In this document: positions 42,131-50,935 of the stretch, in pieces
Position numbering within the stretch: position 1 is the stretch's first letter
Layout of the letters: each line of letters starts with the position of its first letter
From: Leyella lascolaii
GTDB taxonomy: Bacteria; Bacteroidota; Bacteroidia; Bacteroidales; Bacteroidaceae
Direction of reading: 5' to 3'
Length of the DNA stretch: 64,000 bases
Assembly (NCBI RefSeq): GCF_900079775.1
Contig: NZ_LT556038.1
Span: forward strand, 163,855-227,854
The notes under the pieces: generated by a model
Told to the model about the DNA's origin: nothing
The model's input: the letters and a program-made list of their open reading frames with translations, nothing else
The model's database searches: none
Made by a program: the position numbers and the translations under genes

Positions 42131-44965
42131 TTAATACCACTGCACTGCGTTGCTGTAACCGCTGCGCTTGTCGTATTTGAGCGCGTCGGTGAGCGTCGCG
42201 GCGTTGCAGCGGAACGTGAAGTTGTAGCTCGTGTAAGGCGCAAGAACCACCGAACAGCTCATGTTGAAGCAGTGGAGGTCGCGCTGGAGCGACGCTGTTG
42301 TCATTGATATGTCCTTGCGCTCGAAGTCGTAACCGCTGGAGAAACTGATGTTCCATCCGTCGCTGATGCGTATGTTGCCGCTGCAGTTGAGCGTCTGCGT
42401 GAACTTGTAAGGGTAGCGCATGCTCTTGGTGTTGAACTTTCCGGCTGTGTTCTCGCTCATTGTTATACCATAGCCGAAGGTGAGCGACCATGGCATGGAG
42501 AACTTCATGTAGCCGTCCTCATCGGTAAGTGCCTTGCCGCCGCCCGATTTCTTTTTAGCCCCGCGCTGCCCTTCTATCATGTCGTCATCGACGTTGCTCT
42601 CAATGTCGGTGTCTATTCCTTCTTTCTCCTCGTCCTGTTCGTCACCTTCGTCATCGCCTCCGCCGAACCACTTCTTAAGCTTTTCCGGTGTGAGGGTGAA
42701 CGATATGTTCTGTGACGTTCCGCGGAAACGGCCGAACCGCCCCTTGCTCCACTCCGTATGGTTTCCAACATACGGTCTGCCGTTGGCGTCGAGCTCATAG
42801 GCGTATGTGGCGAATACGGCGGTCATGTTGAAGGTGTAGTTTTTCCACCATTTGAGCCTTATGCGCATGGTAAGGTCGCTCCACGGCTGCACCTTCGCCG
42901 CCATATTGTAGCGCAGGTTTGCGCCGAGCTCGTCGATGATGCTTATCTTCTTCATGCCGGTGGAGTCCTTGTCCGACTTTATTTTCATCTCTATGTTGTT
43001 GGAGACATCAAACGTGACGCTTCCCGTCTTACCCTTTCCCGGCACACCGTAGAGCCCGTTGCTGAACGGTGAATACTCCACAAGCGACACATTTCCGTCC
43101 GCATCGGTCTTCTGATAGGTTTCCCAATAACCGTAGCGCGAGGCTCCGAAGTCCGGCGCATAACTGAAACTTACCGACGGAGTGATGACGTGGCGTATAG
43201 CCTGAATCTTGTCTCCGAATATCTTGCGGTTAGGAACCCAGAAACCGTAAAGCTTCGTTGACAGTCCGACACTGAGATTCCAGTTATACACATTATAGAA
43301 TCCGTATGTGGTATCTGCCACCTCTGTCTGTCGCTCCATGTCCCATGAGCGCATTATCTTGTTGGTGTACATGCGGTCGGTGAAGCTGAACGACGGGGTG
43401 ACATTGAGATAATTGAACAGCGTGAAATTGCCGCTGATGGGTATTGAATGGTTGAAGCCGTTGCGCCAGTCCTTTATAAGGTTCGACTTCATTATCATGT
43501 CTTCCTTCGTATTAATGGAGTTGGAGAGCTGTCCGGTGTAGCTCATCGATATCTTCTCATACCATCGTTCCTTGCCCACGGCGTTCTTGCGCTTGAACGG
43601 ATAGAACCGGCTGAGCGATATGTTCAGGTCGGGCAGCGTCACGGCAATTGTCGAGTCGACCATGTTCTGCGACAGGTTGGCTGTGGAACTTAAAGAAAGT
43701 CCGATGCTTGAGAACGTTGTGCTCCAGCTCACCGACGACGTTCTGGTAGACTGGGTGAGCGTCTGCGGATTGTAAAGACTGCTGAGATTGTTGCGCTCAT
43801 AGCTCGATGTGGCGAAGTTGACACTCGCGGAGAGCGAGCTGAAAGGGTTCGACTTGGCGTCCTGACGGTGGTTCCACTGTATCTTGAAACTCTCCTGCCG
43901 TCCGTAGTCCGGCATTCCTTTTTCTCCCGTACGGGTGTCCTGATAGCTGAAAAAGAAGCTTCCGCTGTACTTGTAGCGGTTGTTGTAGTTGCTCGCGGCA
44001 GAGACTCCCCATGAGCCTTTGGTGTAAATCTCTCCCAGAAGTTTAAGGTCCCACTTGTCGCCCATGGCAAAATAATAGCCGCCATCGCGCAGATAGAATC
44101 CCCGGTCGCTCTCATCTCCGTACGTAGGCATGATGAATCCGCTCGAATAACTCTTGGTGAAAGGAAAGAAACCGTAAGGTATGGCAAGCGGAAGCGGTAC
44201 GTCTGCCACCACAAGATAGGCTGGTCCGAACGTCACATCCTTCCCGGGACGCACCTTGGCACGCGACAACGCGATGTAGAAATCAGGATGCGGGGCATCG
44301 CAAGTCGTGTAACGGCCGTGCTGAAGATACACATCACCGTTGGCACTGCGCTTCGACAGCTCGCTGCGAAGGAATCCGTCCTGCTGTTCAGTGTACACGT
44401 TGCTTATAAGACCTTTCTTCGTCTTGAAGTTGAAAGCCATAGTGTCGCTCTCGTAAGAATCCGCTCCCATGGTGAATACCGGTGTTCCCGTGAGCTTCAG
44501 TCCGGTCGTATCAGTCGTATCGCGCACACCTGTAGCATGCACAAGACTGCTGTCGATATTCATGTAAATCTTCTCGCTGGCGAGGTCCATGTTCTCGTAT
44601 TTGACATTGGATTGTCCGTACAGATAAGCCGTTTTTGACGTCGCGTCATACACAAGCGAATCATCGGCACTGTACTGCACGGGCGAGTTGATGCCCTCAG
44701 ACTTCTGCCGGTTGAGCGAGTCGAGCCTTATCGAGTCATCGATTGCCTTGTTGTGATGATAGATGGCAAGTTCGAGCGAGTCCATTCTGGTGGTATCCAC
44801 AACGACATTGCCCAACGAATCACGCATGATAGAATCGCTTTGCACCACCGAATCGCTTACCACCGGAGCCTTTTCCTTCCTGTTCTGAAAGATTGGTATA
44901 TTCGTATCTGCCATCACAAACATGATGGCAAAAAGCAGAAGGGCTATGATTGACTTTGTCCTCAT
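42131..44965 (-). CDS. lptD: LPS-assembly outer-membrane protein LptD (Bacteroidetes type)
   Basis: 944 residues. Signal peptide, a Ser/Asp-rich region with repeated DSLxxxxxDS, then an OstA/LptA-like beta-jellyroll (about 95-250: SPVQYSADDSLVYDATSKTA, VKYENMDLASEKIYMN). A large outer-membrane beta-barrel follows (about 260-944), with PYGFFPFTKSYSSGFIMPTYG at the LptD junction and a terminal aromatic residue pattern (SNAVQWY). It inserts LPS into the outer leaflet. Acidic insertion DDEGDEQDEEKEGIDTD near 805. The -7 box lies only 8 bp before the ATG. Confidence 0.92.
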   Translation of the reverse strand: MRTKSIIALLLFAIMFVMADTNIPIFQNRKEKAPVVSDSVVQSDSIMRDSLGNVVVDTTRMDSLELAIYHHNKAIDDSIRLDSLNRQKSEGINSPVQYSADDSLVYDATSKTAYLYGQSNVKYENMDLASEKIYMNIDSSLVHATGVRDTTDTTGLKLTGTPVFTMGADSYESDTMAFNFKTKKGLISNVYTEQQDGFLRSELSKRSANGDVYLQHGRYTTCDAPHPDFYIALSRAKVRPGKDVTFGPAYLVVADVPLPLAIPYGFFPFTKSYSSGFIMPTYGDESDRGFYLRDGGYYFAMGDKWDLKLLGEIYTKGSWGVSAASNYNNRYKYSGSFFFSYQDTRTGEKGMPDYGRQESFKIQWNHRQDAKSNPFSSLSASVNFATSSYERNNLSSLYNPQTLTQSTRTSSVSWSTTFSSIGLSLSSTANLSQNMVDSTIAVTLPDLNISLSRFYPFKRKNAVGKERWYEKISMSYTGQLSNSINTKEDMIMKSNLIKDWRNGFNHSIPISGNFTLFNYLNVTPSFSFTDRMYTNKIMRSWDMERQTEVADTTYGFYNVYNWNLSVGLSTKLYGFWVPNRKIFGDKIQAIRHVITPSVSFSYAPDFGASRYGYWETYQKTDADGNVSLVEYSPFSNGLYGVPGKGKTGSVTFDVSNNIEMKIKSDKDSTGMKKISIIDELGANLRYNMAAKVQPWSDLTMRIRLKWWKNYTFNMTAVFATYAYELDANGRPYVGNHTEWSKGRFGRFRGTSQNISFTLTPEKLKKWFGGGDDEGDEQDEEKEGIDTDIESNVDDDMIEGQRGAKKKSGGGKALTDEDGYMKFSMPWSLTFGYGITMSENTAGKFNTKSMRYPYKFTQTLNCSGNIRISDGWNISFSSGYDFERKDISMTTASLQRDLHCFNMSCSVVLAPYTSYNFTFRCNAATLTDALKYDKRSGYSNAVQWY

Positions 44966-44973
44966 TCAACCTG

Positions 44974-44981
44974 CAAAGTTA
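44974..44981 (-). promoter_or_regulatory. -7 box (TAACTTTG) almost abutting the lptD start
   Basis: Minus strand TAACTTTG-CAGGTTGA-ATG. If active, transcription would start within a few bases of the ATG, giving a leaderless or nearly leaderless mRNA. Confidence 0.55.
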
Positions 44982-45024
44982 CGTAATATATAAAGAACAT
45001 GCGTGTTATTTCGTTATTTTAACG

Positions 45025-45561
45025 TTATTCGAACATTTCCACCCAACGGCGGAAACGTGCAAGTCCTGCCTCTCCGAATGCGGAGATGCTTTTCTCTGCC
45101 TGTGCTATCGTCTTCTCGCGCTCAAGATGCGACTTGGAATAGAACTTGTCGGCATAGCATATCACCTGTTCCTCAAGTGTTTCGGGAAGGAAATCGGTGT
45201 GCGGAAGAGGCATGTTGCGCGCGCATATCTCCTCTGACGACAACCCCGCTCCGGTGTGACGCTCACACACCCTCGCGTGTCTCGGAAAGCCTTCCGCACG
45301 GAGCATCGCTGCCCCGAGTATGCCGTGGCGGATGTAAGGCTCGTCTCCGAAGCAGCAGATGTCAGGCGCGTCACAGCGTATTATGCCTATGTCGTGCAGC
45401 ATTGCCGCCTCGGCAATGAAGTCGCGGTCGAGCTTCAGCTCCGGATGTAAAGAAACAATCTGTAACGCACGATGCGTTACAGATTGACTATGTGTTAAAA
45501 GTATTTCCCTGAGTCTGCCTTCACGGGGATAATACTTGTCTATTATGGTTTTCCAATCCAT
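45025..45561 (-). CDS. HD-domain phosphohydrolase (HDIG type)
   Basis: About 178 residues from the ATG at 45561 (MDWKTIIDKYYP). The HD fold shows H-HD-D: SQSVTHRAL, AAMLHDIGII, YIRHGILGA, CERHTGAG, and late CYADKFYSKS. It probably hydrolyses a small phosphorylated compound; some relatives act on nucleotides. 10 bp after the carboxyltransferase gene and 59 bp before lptD on the same strand, so co-transcription is possible. Confidence 0.88.
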   Translation of the reverse strand: MDWKTIIDKYYPREGRLREILLTHSQSVTHRALQIVSLHPELKLDRDFIAEAAMLHDIGIIRCDAPDICCFGDEPYIRHGILGAAMLRAEGFPRHARVCERHTGAGLSSEEICARNMPLPHTDFLPETLEEQVICYADKFYSKSHLEREKTIAQAEKSISAFGEAGLARFRRWVEMFE

Positions 45562-45571
45562 GAAATATGTT

Positions 45572-47347
45572 TTACTCGTGAGCACGCTCGATATAGGCAA
45601 CCACGTCGCCCTTGTTTATCTTCGAGCCCTGTTTCGCGCCTATCTCCACAAGTTTTCCGCCCATAGCGGCAGGCACTTCGACGAATTCGCCCCACGGAGC
45701 CTGGATGTAGCAGAACACGTCTCCCTCCTTATATTCCTTTCCTATGTAAGGCTCTACGGACGGTGCGCACTCGCCTTCTCCGTTGAACTCCCAGAACACC
45801 TGTCCTCTCACAGGAGCCACAACGGCGTCAGCCTTCGCATGCTTGAATGCCGAGAGCTGTTCCGGAGTGAGCTGGCTGCCGAGCTTGGCGTCCTTTGCCT
45901 TCTGCAGGTCTGCAAGGAAATTCTTCTTAGCCTGACCGCTCTTGTAGTTGCGGTACTGCTCCGGATGCATCGCAAGTTCGAACAGTTCCTCGTCGTCCTT
46001 GCCGTAGTCCCATCCGTTCTCGTCCATTTCCTTCTTGAATTCGTCAAGGTTGTTAGGAATGAGCGTGTGCGGGTCGGCGTCCGTAAACTCACGTCCCTGC
46101 GCCTTGGCAAGCTCAACCAGCTCCGGATCAATGGTTCCGGGAATCTTTCCGCTCTTACCGAGAATCATGCCCCACATTGCGTCGTCCATCATGACAAAGC
46201 GTCCCTTGCCCTGCTCGAGAGTAAGAAGGTTCATGAGAGCGATGTTCTTCACATACTGTGAGAACGGTGTCACGAGTGGCGGATATCCCACGCGCGGCCA
46301 TACATAAGCCACCTCATCGAACAGTTTGACGAGCATATCGTCCATAGAGAGTTCCTCCTCGCCCTTCTTCTTACGTATGTTGTTGATGGTGGAACGTATT
46401 CCTCCAAGATCCGCCATCATGCTTCCCATCATTCCGCCGGGCAGTCCGCATCCGAGCAGAAGTGAAGACATGACCTTGTTCTGCGGGTTGATGAAATAGC
46501 CGAGCCATTCGTCTATGAACTCCTGAGTGAGCGAGCGGGCCTTCATGTAAGCGTTCATGTTGATTTCAGGAACGTCGAATCCCTCGTTCTTCAGCATGCT
46601 CTGGACTGAGATGATGTCCGGATGAACCTTACCCCATGACAGCGGCTCCATAGCGGTATCGATGATGTCGGCACCGTTCTTGCACACTTCAAGGATGGAA
46701 GCCATTGAAAGTCCCGGTCCGGAATGGCCGTGATACTCGATGATGATATCAGGATGCTTGTCCTTGATAGCCTTCGTAAGCTGTCCCAACATCGCCGGCT
46801 GTCCTATTCCAGCCATGTCCTTCAGGCACACTTCCTTTGCTCCGGCGGCAATCACCTTGTCGGCTATGTCGCAATAGTATTCAACAGTGTGAACCGGAGA
46901 ATTGGTGATACAGAGAGTAGCCTGCGGCGTCATGCCTGCCTCTGCTGCCCATTTGATGCTCGGGATAATGTTTCTCACGTCGTTCAGTCCGCAGAATATG
47001 CGGGTGATATCCACACCCTGCGCGTGCTTCACCTTATACATAAGCTGGCGCACATCGTCAGGTACTGTGTACATGCGAAGCGCGTTCAGACCGCGGTCGA
47101 GCATGTGAGTCTTGATGCCGACCTCATTGAACGGCTTGCAGAAAGCCCTCACTGCATCATTCGGATTCTCGCCTGCGAGAAGATTGACCTGCTCGAAGGC
47201 ACCGCCGTTTGTCTCGACACGGGCAAAGCATCCCATATCGATGATTACCGGAGCTATGCGCTCCAACTGGTCTTTACGCGGCTGGAACTTCCCGGAAGAC
47301 TGCCACATGTCCCGGTATAAGAGACTGAACTGGATTTTCTTTTTCAT
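45572..47347 (-). CDS. Carboxyltransferase (oxaloacetate decarboxylase alpha/PycB-like) lacking the biotin lysine
   Basis: 591 residues. N-terminal DRE-TIM/HMGL carboxyltransferase barrel with LLYRDMWQS (metal Asp 13), CLKDMAGIGQP (catalytic-type Lys) and YHGHSGPG near 203-209 (metal His pair). The conserved post-barrel domain follows, then a C-terminal barrel-sandwich domain (about 520-591, VVAPVRGQVFWEF). Where biotin carriers have EAMKM, this protein has QAPWGEF near 549-556, so the attachment lysine is missing. It may use a separate biotin carrier. It decarboxylates oxaloacetate or carboxylates pyruvate; direction and partner not seen here. Confidence 0.88.
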   Translation of the reverse strand: MKKKIQFSLLYRDMWQSSGKFQPRKDQLERIAPVIIDMGCFARVETNGGAFEQVNLLAGENPNDAVRAFCKPFNEVGIKTHMLDRGLNALRMYTVPDDVRQLMYKVKHAQGVDITRIFCGLNDVRNIIPSIKWAAEAGMTPQATLCITNSPVHTVEYYCDIADKVIAAGAKEVCLKDMAGIGQPAMLGQLTKAIKDKHPDIIIEYHGHSGPGLSMASILEVCKNGADIIDTAMEPLSWGKVHPDIISVQSMLKNEGFDVPEINMNAYMKARSLTQEFIDEWLGYFINPQNKVMSSLLLGCGLPGGMMGSMMADLGGIRSTINNIRKKKGEEELSMDDMLVKLFDEVAYVWPRVGYPPLVTPFSQYVKNIALMNLLTLEQGKGRFVMMDDAMWGMILGKSGKIPGTIDPELVELAKAQGREFTDADPHTLIPNNLDEFKKEMDENGWDYGKDDEELFELAMHPEQYRNYKSGQAKKNFLADLQKAKDAKLGSQLTPEQLSAFKHAKADAVVAPVRGQVFWEFNGEGECAPSVEPYIGKEYKEGDVFCYIQAPWGEFVEVPAAMGGKLVEIGAKQGSKINKGDVVAYIERAHE

Positions 47348-47394
47348 ATCTTGTATGTTTCTGATTTTTAACTTCGTTCTCTATTTCAAACATG

Positions 47395-47402
47395 CAAAAA
47401 TA
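47395..47402 (-). promoter_or_regulatory. -7 box (TATTTTTG) for the carboxyltransferase operon
   Basis: Minus-strand CTATTTTTGCATG 47 bp before the ATG at 47347. Confidence 0.55.
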
Positions 47403-47520
47403 GACAAAAAATTCCAAATAAGCGAGCATATGCGCTTTTTTTACTTATTTTGACTACTTTCCGATTATGTCATATTCCCTCGGGAGGAGCGCTCCCGACA
47501 CCAGAAAAGGCGGCGGCACA

Positions 47521-49572
47521 TCAGAATCCGAATCCCAGATTGATGTAGAAATAAACGCCTCGCGTGCGGTTGGACCATCCCAGAGAGCCTCCGAGCGGTC
47601 CGAACATGCTGTTGTAATAATAGGCAAGCTGGCATCCCGCCGTGAGAGGCTCGCGCAACAGGTCTGCCGGTTTGTGCGATATGCACGCCGCGGCAAGCTT
47701 TAACAGCACATAGTTATTGGTGGCTATGCGCTGGTATGCGGACAGCTGCATCGCCACGAACTGGTTGTCTATATGCTCGGCATGCCCCATTCCGGCAAAC
47801 GGCATCTGCTGTTCCACATAACTGCCGAATCTGTCTCCGCCTATGATGTTGGCACTGCAAAGCGGTATGGTGCCTCCGAAGAGCATGCGTCCGTACAGCA
47901 TAGGCTGCAGTGTGAAGCGTCTCGTAAGAGGCAGAGCCGTGCGCCATGACGCGCTCAGTATGCTGTATCCGCGCGAGCCGCCATAACCCACGAAGTTGTC
48001 GGTGTTGTAGCTGTAGGTGGCGTTGAAGCGTGAGCCGCGTGTGGGGAAATGCCATTTGTTCTCGGAATTATATCTCACTCCAGCATAATAAGATATGAAA
48101 TGACCTCCGTCCACCACGGTTTCCACCTGCTCGTTCTCGACGTTCGACAGCATGGTGGTGTAGTCGTAATAATCCCATCGCATGCCGATGTCGAGACTGA
48201 AGTTGCGTATGTTGAAATTGAAAGGCGACAGTATTGCCGAGTGTCTGTTGTATGTTATGTTGAAATCGCGGTCACCTTTATAATAAAGGTTGAGGTCGTC
48301 GTGGCGGAAGATGTACGACAGCCGCATGCGTCCCGCCTTTATCGGGTCGTAGATAAAGTCGGCACGGCCCATTATGCGCTTGCCAAGCCGCAGCGTGAGT
48401 TCGGTCGTCAGAGGTGAGCCGGAGGGCGTAAGCGAACCGTTTATCTGCAGTGCCACAATCTCTTCGGTGTCGAAGCGCACCCCCAGTCCTGCCATGAGCC
48501 TCCCCTCCCGTCTCACAGTCTGTGTGCCTGACAACGTGTCGGGAAGCATCGCTGCGGGATGGAGACTTGGTCTCCCGGGCACGAATGTGCTGTCTATCCC
48601 TATTTCCTTCTTCACCTCCATGAGCCTGTCCCACTGTCTCATTGCCGCCTCCTCGCCCCGTCTCATCAGCGTGTCGATGGCGGCGGCGGTGAAGCTGGCT
48701 GACGAGTATCCTTTTGTGTTGACACATACGGGCACGTCTGTCATAGCCAGATTCTCGTCATACTTGTTCTTACAGTTTATGTTAACAATCTGAAGCAGCA
48801 CGTCCGACGTACTCTTCAGGTCGTATGCCTCCTTCAGGTCTTCCTGCACCGTTACTCCTATCACCACGTCCGCGCCCATCTGTCTGGCTATGTCGACAGG
48901 GAAATTGTTGCGCAGTCCGCCGTCCACAAGCACCATGCTGTCTTTCCTCACCGGCGAGAACACTCCCGGTATAGCCATGCTCGAGCGCATCGCCTCAGAC
49001 AGCACGCCGCCGCGCATCACATATTCGGAATTGTCCACGATGTCTGTCGCCACACACGCGAAAGGAATGGGCAGCCGGTTGAAGTCAATGGAATCGTGAT
49101 AGCCGGCGGTGAGTCTGTCGAACAGCTTCTCAAGATTCCTGCCCTCAATCATTCCGCCCGACTTCGTTGATATCCTGTTTCTGTCGAGCATGAACGTCTT
49201 CGACAGGAAATAGGTGTTCTGCCTCTCGCGGTTGTCGAGCAGCGGACTGTGAGCCTCCAGCTTGTCGGTGAGCAGAAACGACCAGTCCTGCACGCTCACC
49301 ATAGAGTCGAGCCTGTGGGCGTCGTAGCCTATGGCGTAGAGTCCGCCCACTATCGCTCCCATCGATGTTCCGGTGATGATGTCTATCGGTATGCCCGCTT
49401 TCTCTATCACGCGCAGCGCACCTATGTGCGCCATGCCCTTGGCACCGCCTCCCGACAGCACCACAGCCACCTTCTTGCGGTGGCTGCCGTCGGAAGCGAG
49501 CGCACTGCCCTGGCACAGCAGCATCACCGCAGCCATGCCAATGAGAACATATCTCCGGAATATCTTTACCAT
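47521..49572 (-). CDS. Patatin-like phospholipase with outer-membrane beta-barrel
   Basis: 683 residues. Signal peptide ending ALASDG, patatin domain (about 35-235) with oxyanion VLSGGGAKG, nucleophile GTSMG (GxSxG) and catalytic DGG (LVDGGLRNNFPVDIA). A POTRA-like middle segment follows (about 235-350), then a C-terminal barrel of the BamA/TamA surface-antigen type (about 370-683, ending YFYINLGFGF with terminal Phe). This matches PlpD-like type Vd autotransporters: secreted lipolytic activity on its own barrel. Third gene after yhhQ and queF, 30 bp behind queF. Confidence 0.92.
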   Translation of the reverse strand: MVKIFRRYVLIGMAAVMLLCQGSALASDGSHRKKVAVVLSGGGAKGMAHIGALRVIEKAGIPIDIITGTSMGAIVGGLYAIGYDAHRLDSMVSVQDWSFLLTDKLEAHSPLLDNRERQNTYFLSKTFMLDRNRISTKSGGMIEGRNLEKLFDRLTAGYHDSIDFNRLPIPFACVATDIVDNSEYVMRGGVLSEAMRSSMAIPGVFSPVRKDSMVLVDGGLRNNFPVDIARQMGADVVIGVTVQEDLKEAYDLKSTSDVLLQIVNINCKNKYDENLAMTDVPVCVNTKGYSSASFTAAAIDTLMRRGEEAAMRQWDRLMEVKKEIGIDSTFVPGRPSLHPAAMLPDTLSGTQTVRREGRLMAGLGVRFDTEEIVALQINGSLTPSGSPLTTELTLRLGKRIMGRADFIYDPIKAGRMRLSYIFRHDDLNLYYKGDRDFNITYNRHSAILSPFNFNIRNFSLDIGMRWDYYDYTTMLSNVENEQVETVVDGGHFISYYAGVRYNSENKWHFPTRGSRFNATYSYNTDNFVGYGGSRGYSILSASWRTALPLTRRFTLQPMLYGRMLFGGTIPLCSANIIGGDRFGSYVEQQMPFAGMGHAEHIDNQFVAMQLSAYQRIATNNYVLLKLAAACISHKPADLLREPLTAGCQLAYYYNSMFGPLGGSLGWSNRTRGVYFYINLGFGF

Positions 49573-49602
49573 ACGTCAGCTGTTATGTATCATTGCCTTG
49601 CC

Positions 49603-50100
49603 TCAGACATGGGCGGCATGCCATCCGTCCATATCGTGCATGAAAAGCCGCTGTTCGGCAAGCCTCTCATATCTGGTGCCCTTGCGTCCGTAGTTGGCAT
49701 AGGGATAGATGCTTATGCCTCCGCGCGGAGTGAACAGTCCGGTCACCTCTATGTATTTTGGATCCATGAGTCTGATGAGGTCTTTCATGATGATGTTCAC
49801 GCAGTCCTCATGGAAGTCTCCGTGATTGCGGAAGCTGAAGAGATAGAGCTTCAGACTCTTGCTCTCCACCATTCTCACGCCGGGTATGTAGGCGATGCGT
49901 ATCTCGGCGAAGTCGGGCTGACCCGTTATTGGGCACAGCGACGTGAACTCCGGGCAGTTGAACCTCACCCAATAGTCGTTGTCCGGGTGCTTGTTGGCAA
50001 ACGTCTCCAGCACTTCCGGCGCATAGTCGTCGGCATATCTTGTCTTCGCTCCGAGAGACTTCAGTCCCTCGTCCTTTCTGTTTTCACTGTTGTTGCTCAT
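49603..50100 (-). CDS. queF: NADPH-dependent preQ0 reductase QueF
   Basis: About 165 residues, single-domain type-I QueF of the T-fold. It reduces 7-cyano-7-deazaguanine (preQ0) to preQ1 in queuosine synthesis. Catalytic Cys is in [14 protein letters not shown], substrate Glu and QueF motif in [14 protein letters not shown], and DFHEDCVN follows. The ATG at 50100 overlaps the yhhQ stop (ATGA), which decides the start. Confidence 0.96.
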   Translation of the reverse strand: MSNNSENRKDEGLKSLGAKTRYADDYAPEVLETFANKHPDNDYWVRFNCPEFTSLCPITGQPDFAEIRIAYIPGVRMVESKSLKLYLFSFRNHGDFHEDCVNIIMKDLIRLMDPKYIEVTGLFTPRGGISIYPYANYGRKGTRYERLAEQRLFMHDMDGWHAAHV

Positions 50101-50786
50101 ATGTTGAATATCCTCCATACACTGTAGTTGATTCCTTCGTCATAAACATCGGTGTGCTCGTGAGCCTTCGTCATGCCCACCACCCTCACCGTGACGGGCA
50201 GCACCATTATCTCGTAAAGCGTCTTGAGCACCACCTGCGAGATGATGAGCGACGGCATCTCAGCCAACGGCACCACTCCGGAGAGGGCGAGCGGAAAGAA
50301 TATCAGCGAGTCGGCAGTCTCACCGAACACCGTGCTGAGCACCGCGCGCAGCGAGAAATGACGCCCTCCGTGAGCCACCTTCATGCGGCTCATGACGTAT
50401 GCGTTGATGAACGAACCGACAAGAAACGCCACGAACGAAGCCGCCGCGATGCGCGGAGCAAGACCGAACACGGCGTGGAATCCGGCGTCGTTGTCCCAGT
50501 AGGGCGCGCCGGGAATGGCGTCGGCAAGCGCGCCGAACATCACGAACATGAAGTTCATGGCAAAGCCCAGCCATATGAGCAGCCGCGCCTTGGCATATCC
50601 CCACACCTCACACACGCAGTCGTTTATGATGTAAGACACGGGAAACACGAGCAAGCCGCCTGTGATGTTTACCGGTCCGAAGGATATCTGCTTTGTCTCA
50701 AGCACGTTTGCCGTAATAAGACAAACGCAGAAGAGCGTGCTGAAAAGCATGAACAGCACACTCACTGTCTTCCTGTTTATGTCCAT
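50097..50786 (-). CDS. yhhQ: Queuosine precursor transporter YhhQ
   Basis: About 229 residues from the ATG at 50786 ([12 protein letters not shown]); the longer frame would include the riboswitch. VUT/YhhQ family with six membrane helices and the signatures [32 protein letters not shown] and [10 protein letters not shown]. It imports preQ0/preQ1. Translationally coupled to queF and preceded by a probable preQ1 riboswitch, which agrees with the substrate. Confidence 0.95.
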   Translation of the reverse strand: MDINRKTVSVLFMLFSTLFCVCLITANVLETKQISFGPVNITGGLLVFPVSYIINDCVCEVWGYAKARLLIWLGFAMNFMFVMFGALADAIPGAPYWDNDAGFHAVFGLAPRIAAASFVAFLVGSFINAYVMSRMKVAHGGRHFSLRAVLSTVFGETADSLIFFPLALSGVVPLAEMPSLIISQVVLKTLYEIMVLPVTVRVVGMTKAHEHTDVYDEGINYSVWRIFNI

Positions 50787-50787
50787 A

Positions 50788-50821
50788 TTCTTGTTTTTTA
50801 AGAGGTTTGTCAAGCACTCTG
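50788..50821 (-). promoter_or_regulatory. Probable preQ1-I riboswitch
   Basis: Minus-strand leader, directly before the yhhQ ATG: P1 AGAG (50820-50817) with CUCU (50804-50801); loop UG-CUUG-ACAAAC; A-rich tail UAAAAAA; then CAAG (50793-50790), able to pair with the loop CUUG (50814-50811). This is the H-type pseudoknot of preQ1-I with its characteristic ACA...C loop and A-tract. The tail abuts the start codon, so ligand binding would block translation initiation. The genes it precedes are queuosine genes. Confidence 0.8.
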
Positions 50822-50837
50822 AATACAAATTCAACGG

Positions 50838-50845
50838 CAAAGTTA
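50838..50845 (-). promoter_or_regulatory. -7 box (TAACTTTG) of the yhhQ-queF-patatin operon
   Basis: Minus-strand TATGTAACTTTGCCG about 16 bp before the riboswitch, giving a leader of about 45 nt. Confidence 0.65.
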
Positions 50846-50889
50846 CATATTTTTAATTGATTAATTACCGCATTACGGAATAAAATATA

Positions 50890-50897
50890 TATATTTG
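50890..50897 (+). promoter_or_regulatory. -7 box (TATATTTG) of the TlpA-like gene
   Basis: TATATTTGCGACC 38 bp before the ATG at 50936; divergent to the yhhQ promoter. Confidence 0.6.
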
Positions 50898-50935
50898 CGA
50901 CCGGTTAATTTTTATTATTTTAAATTATAATCATT

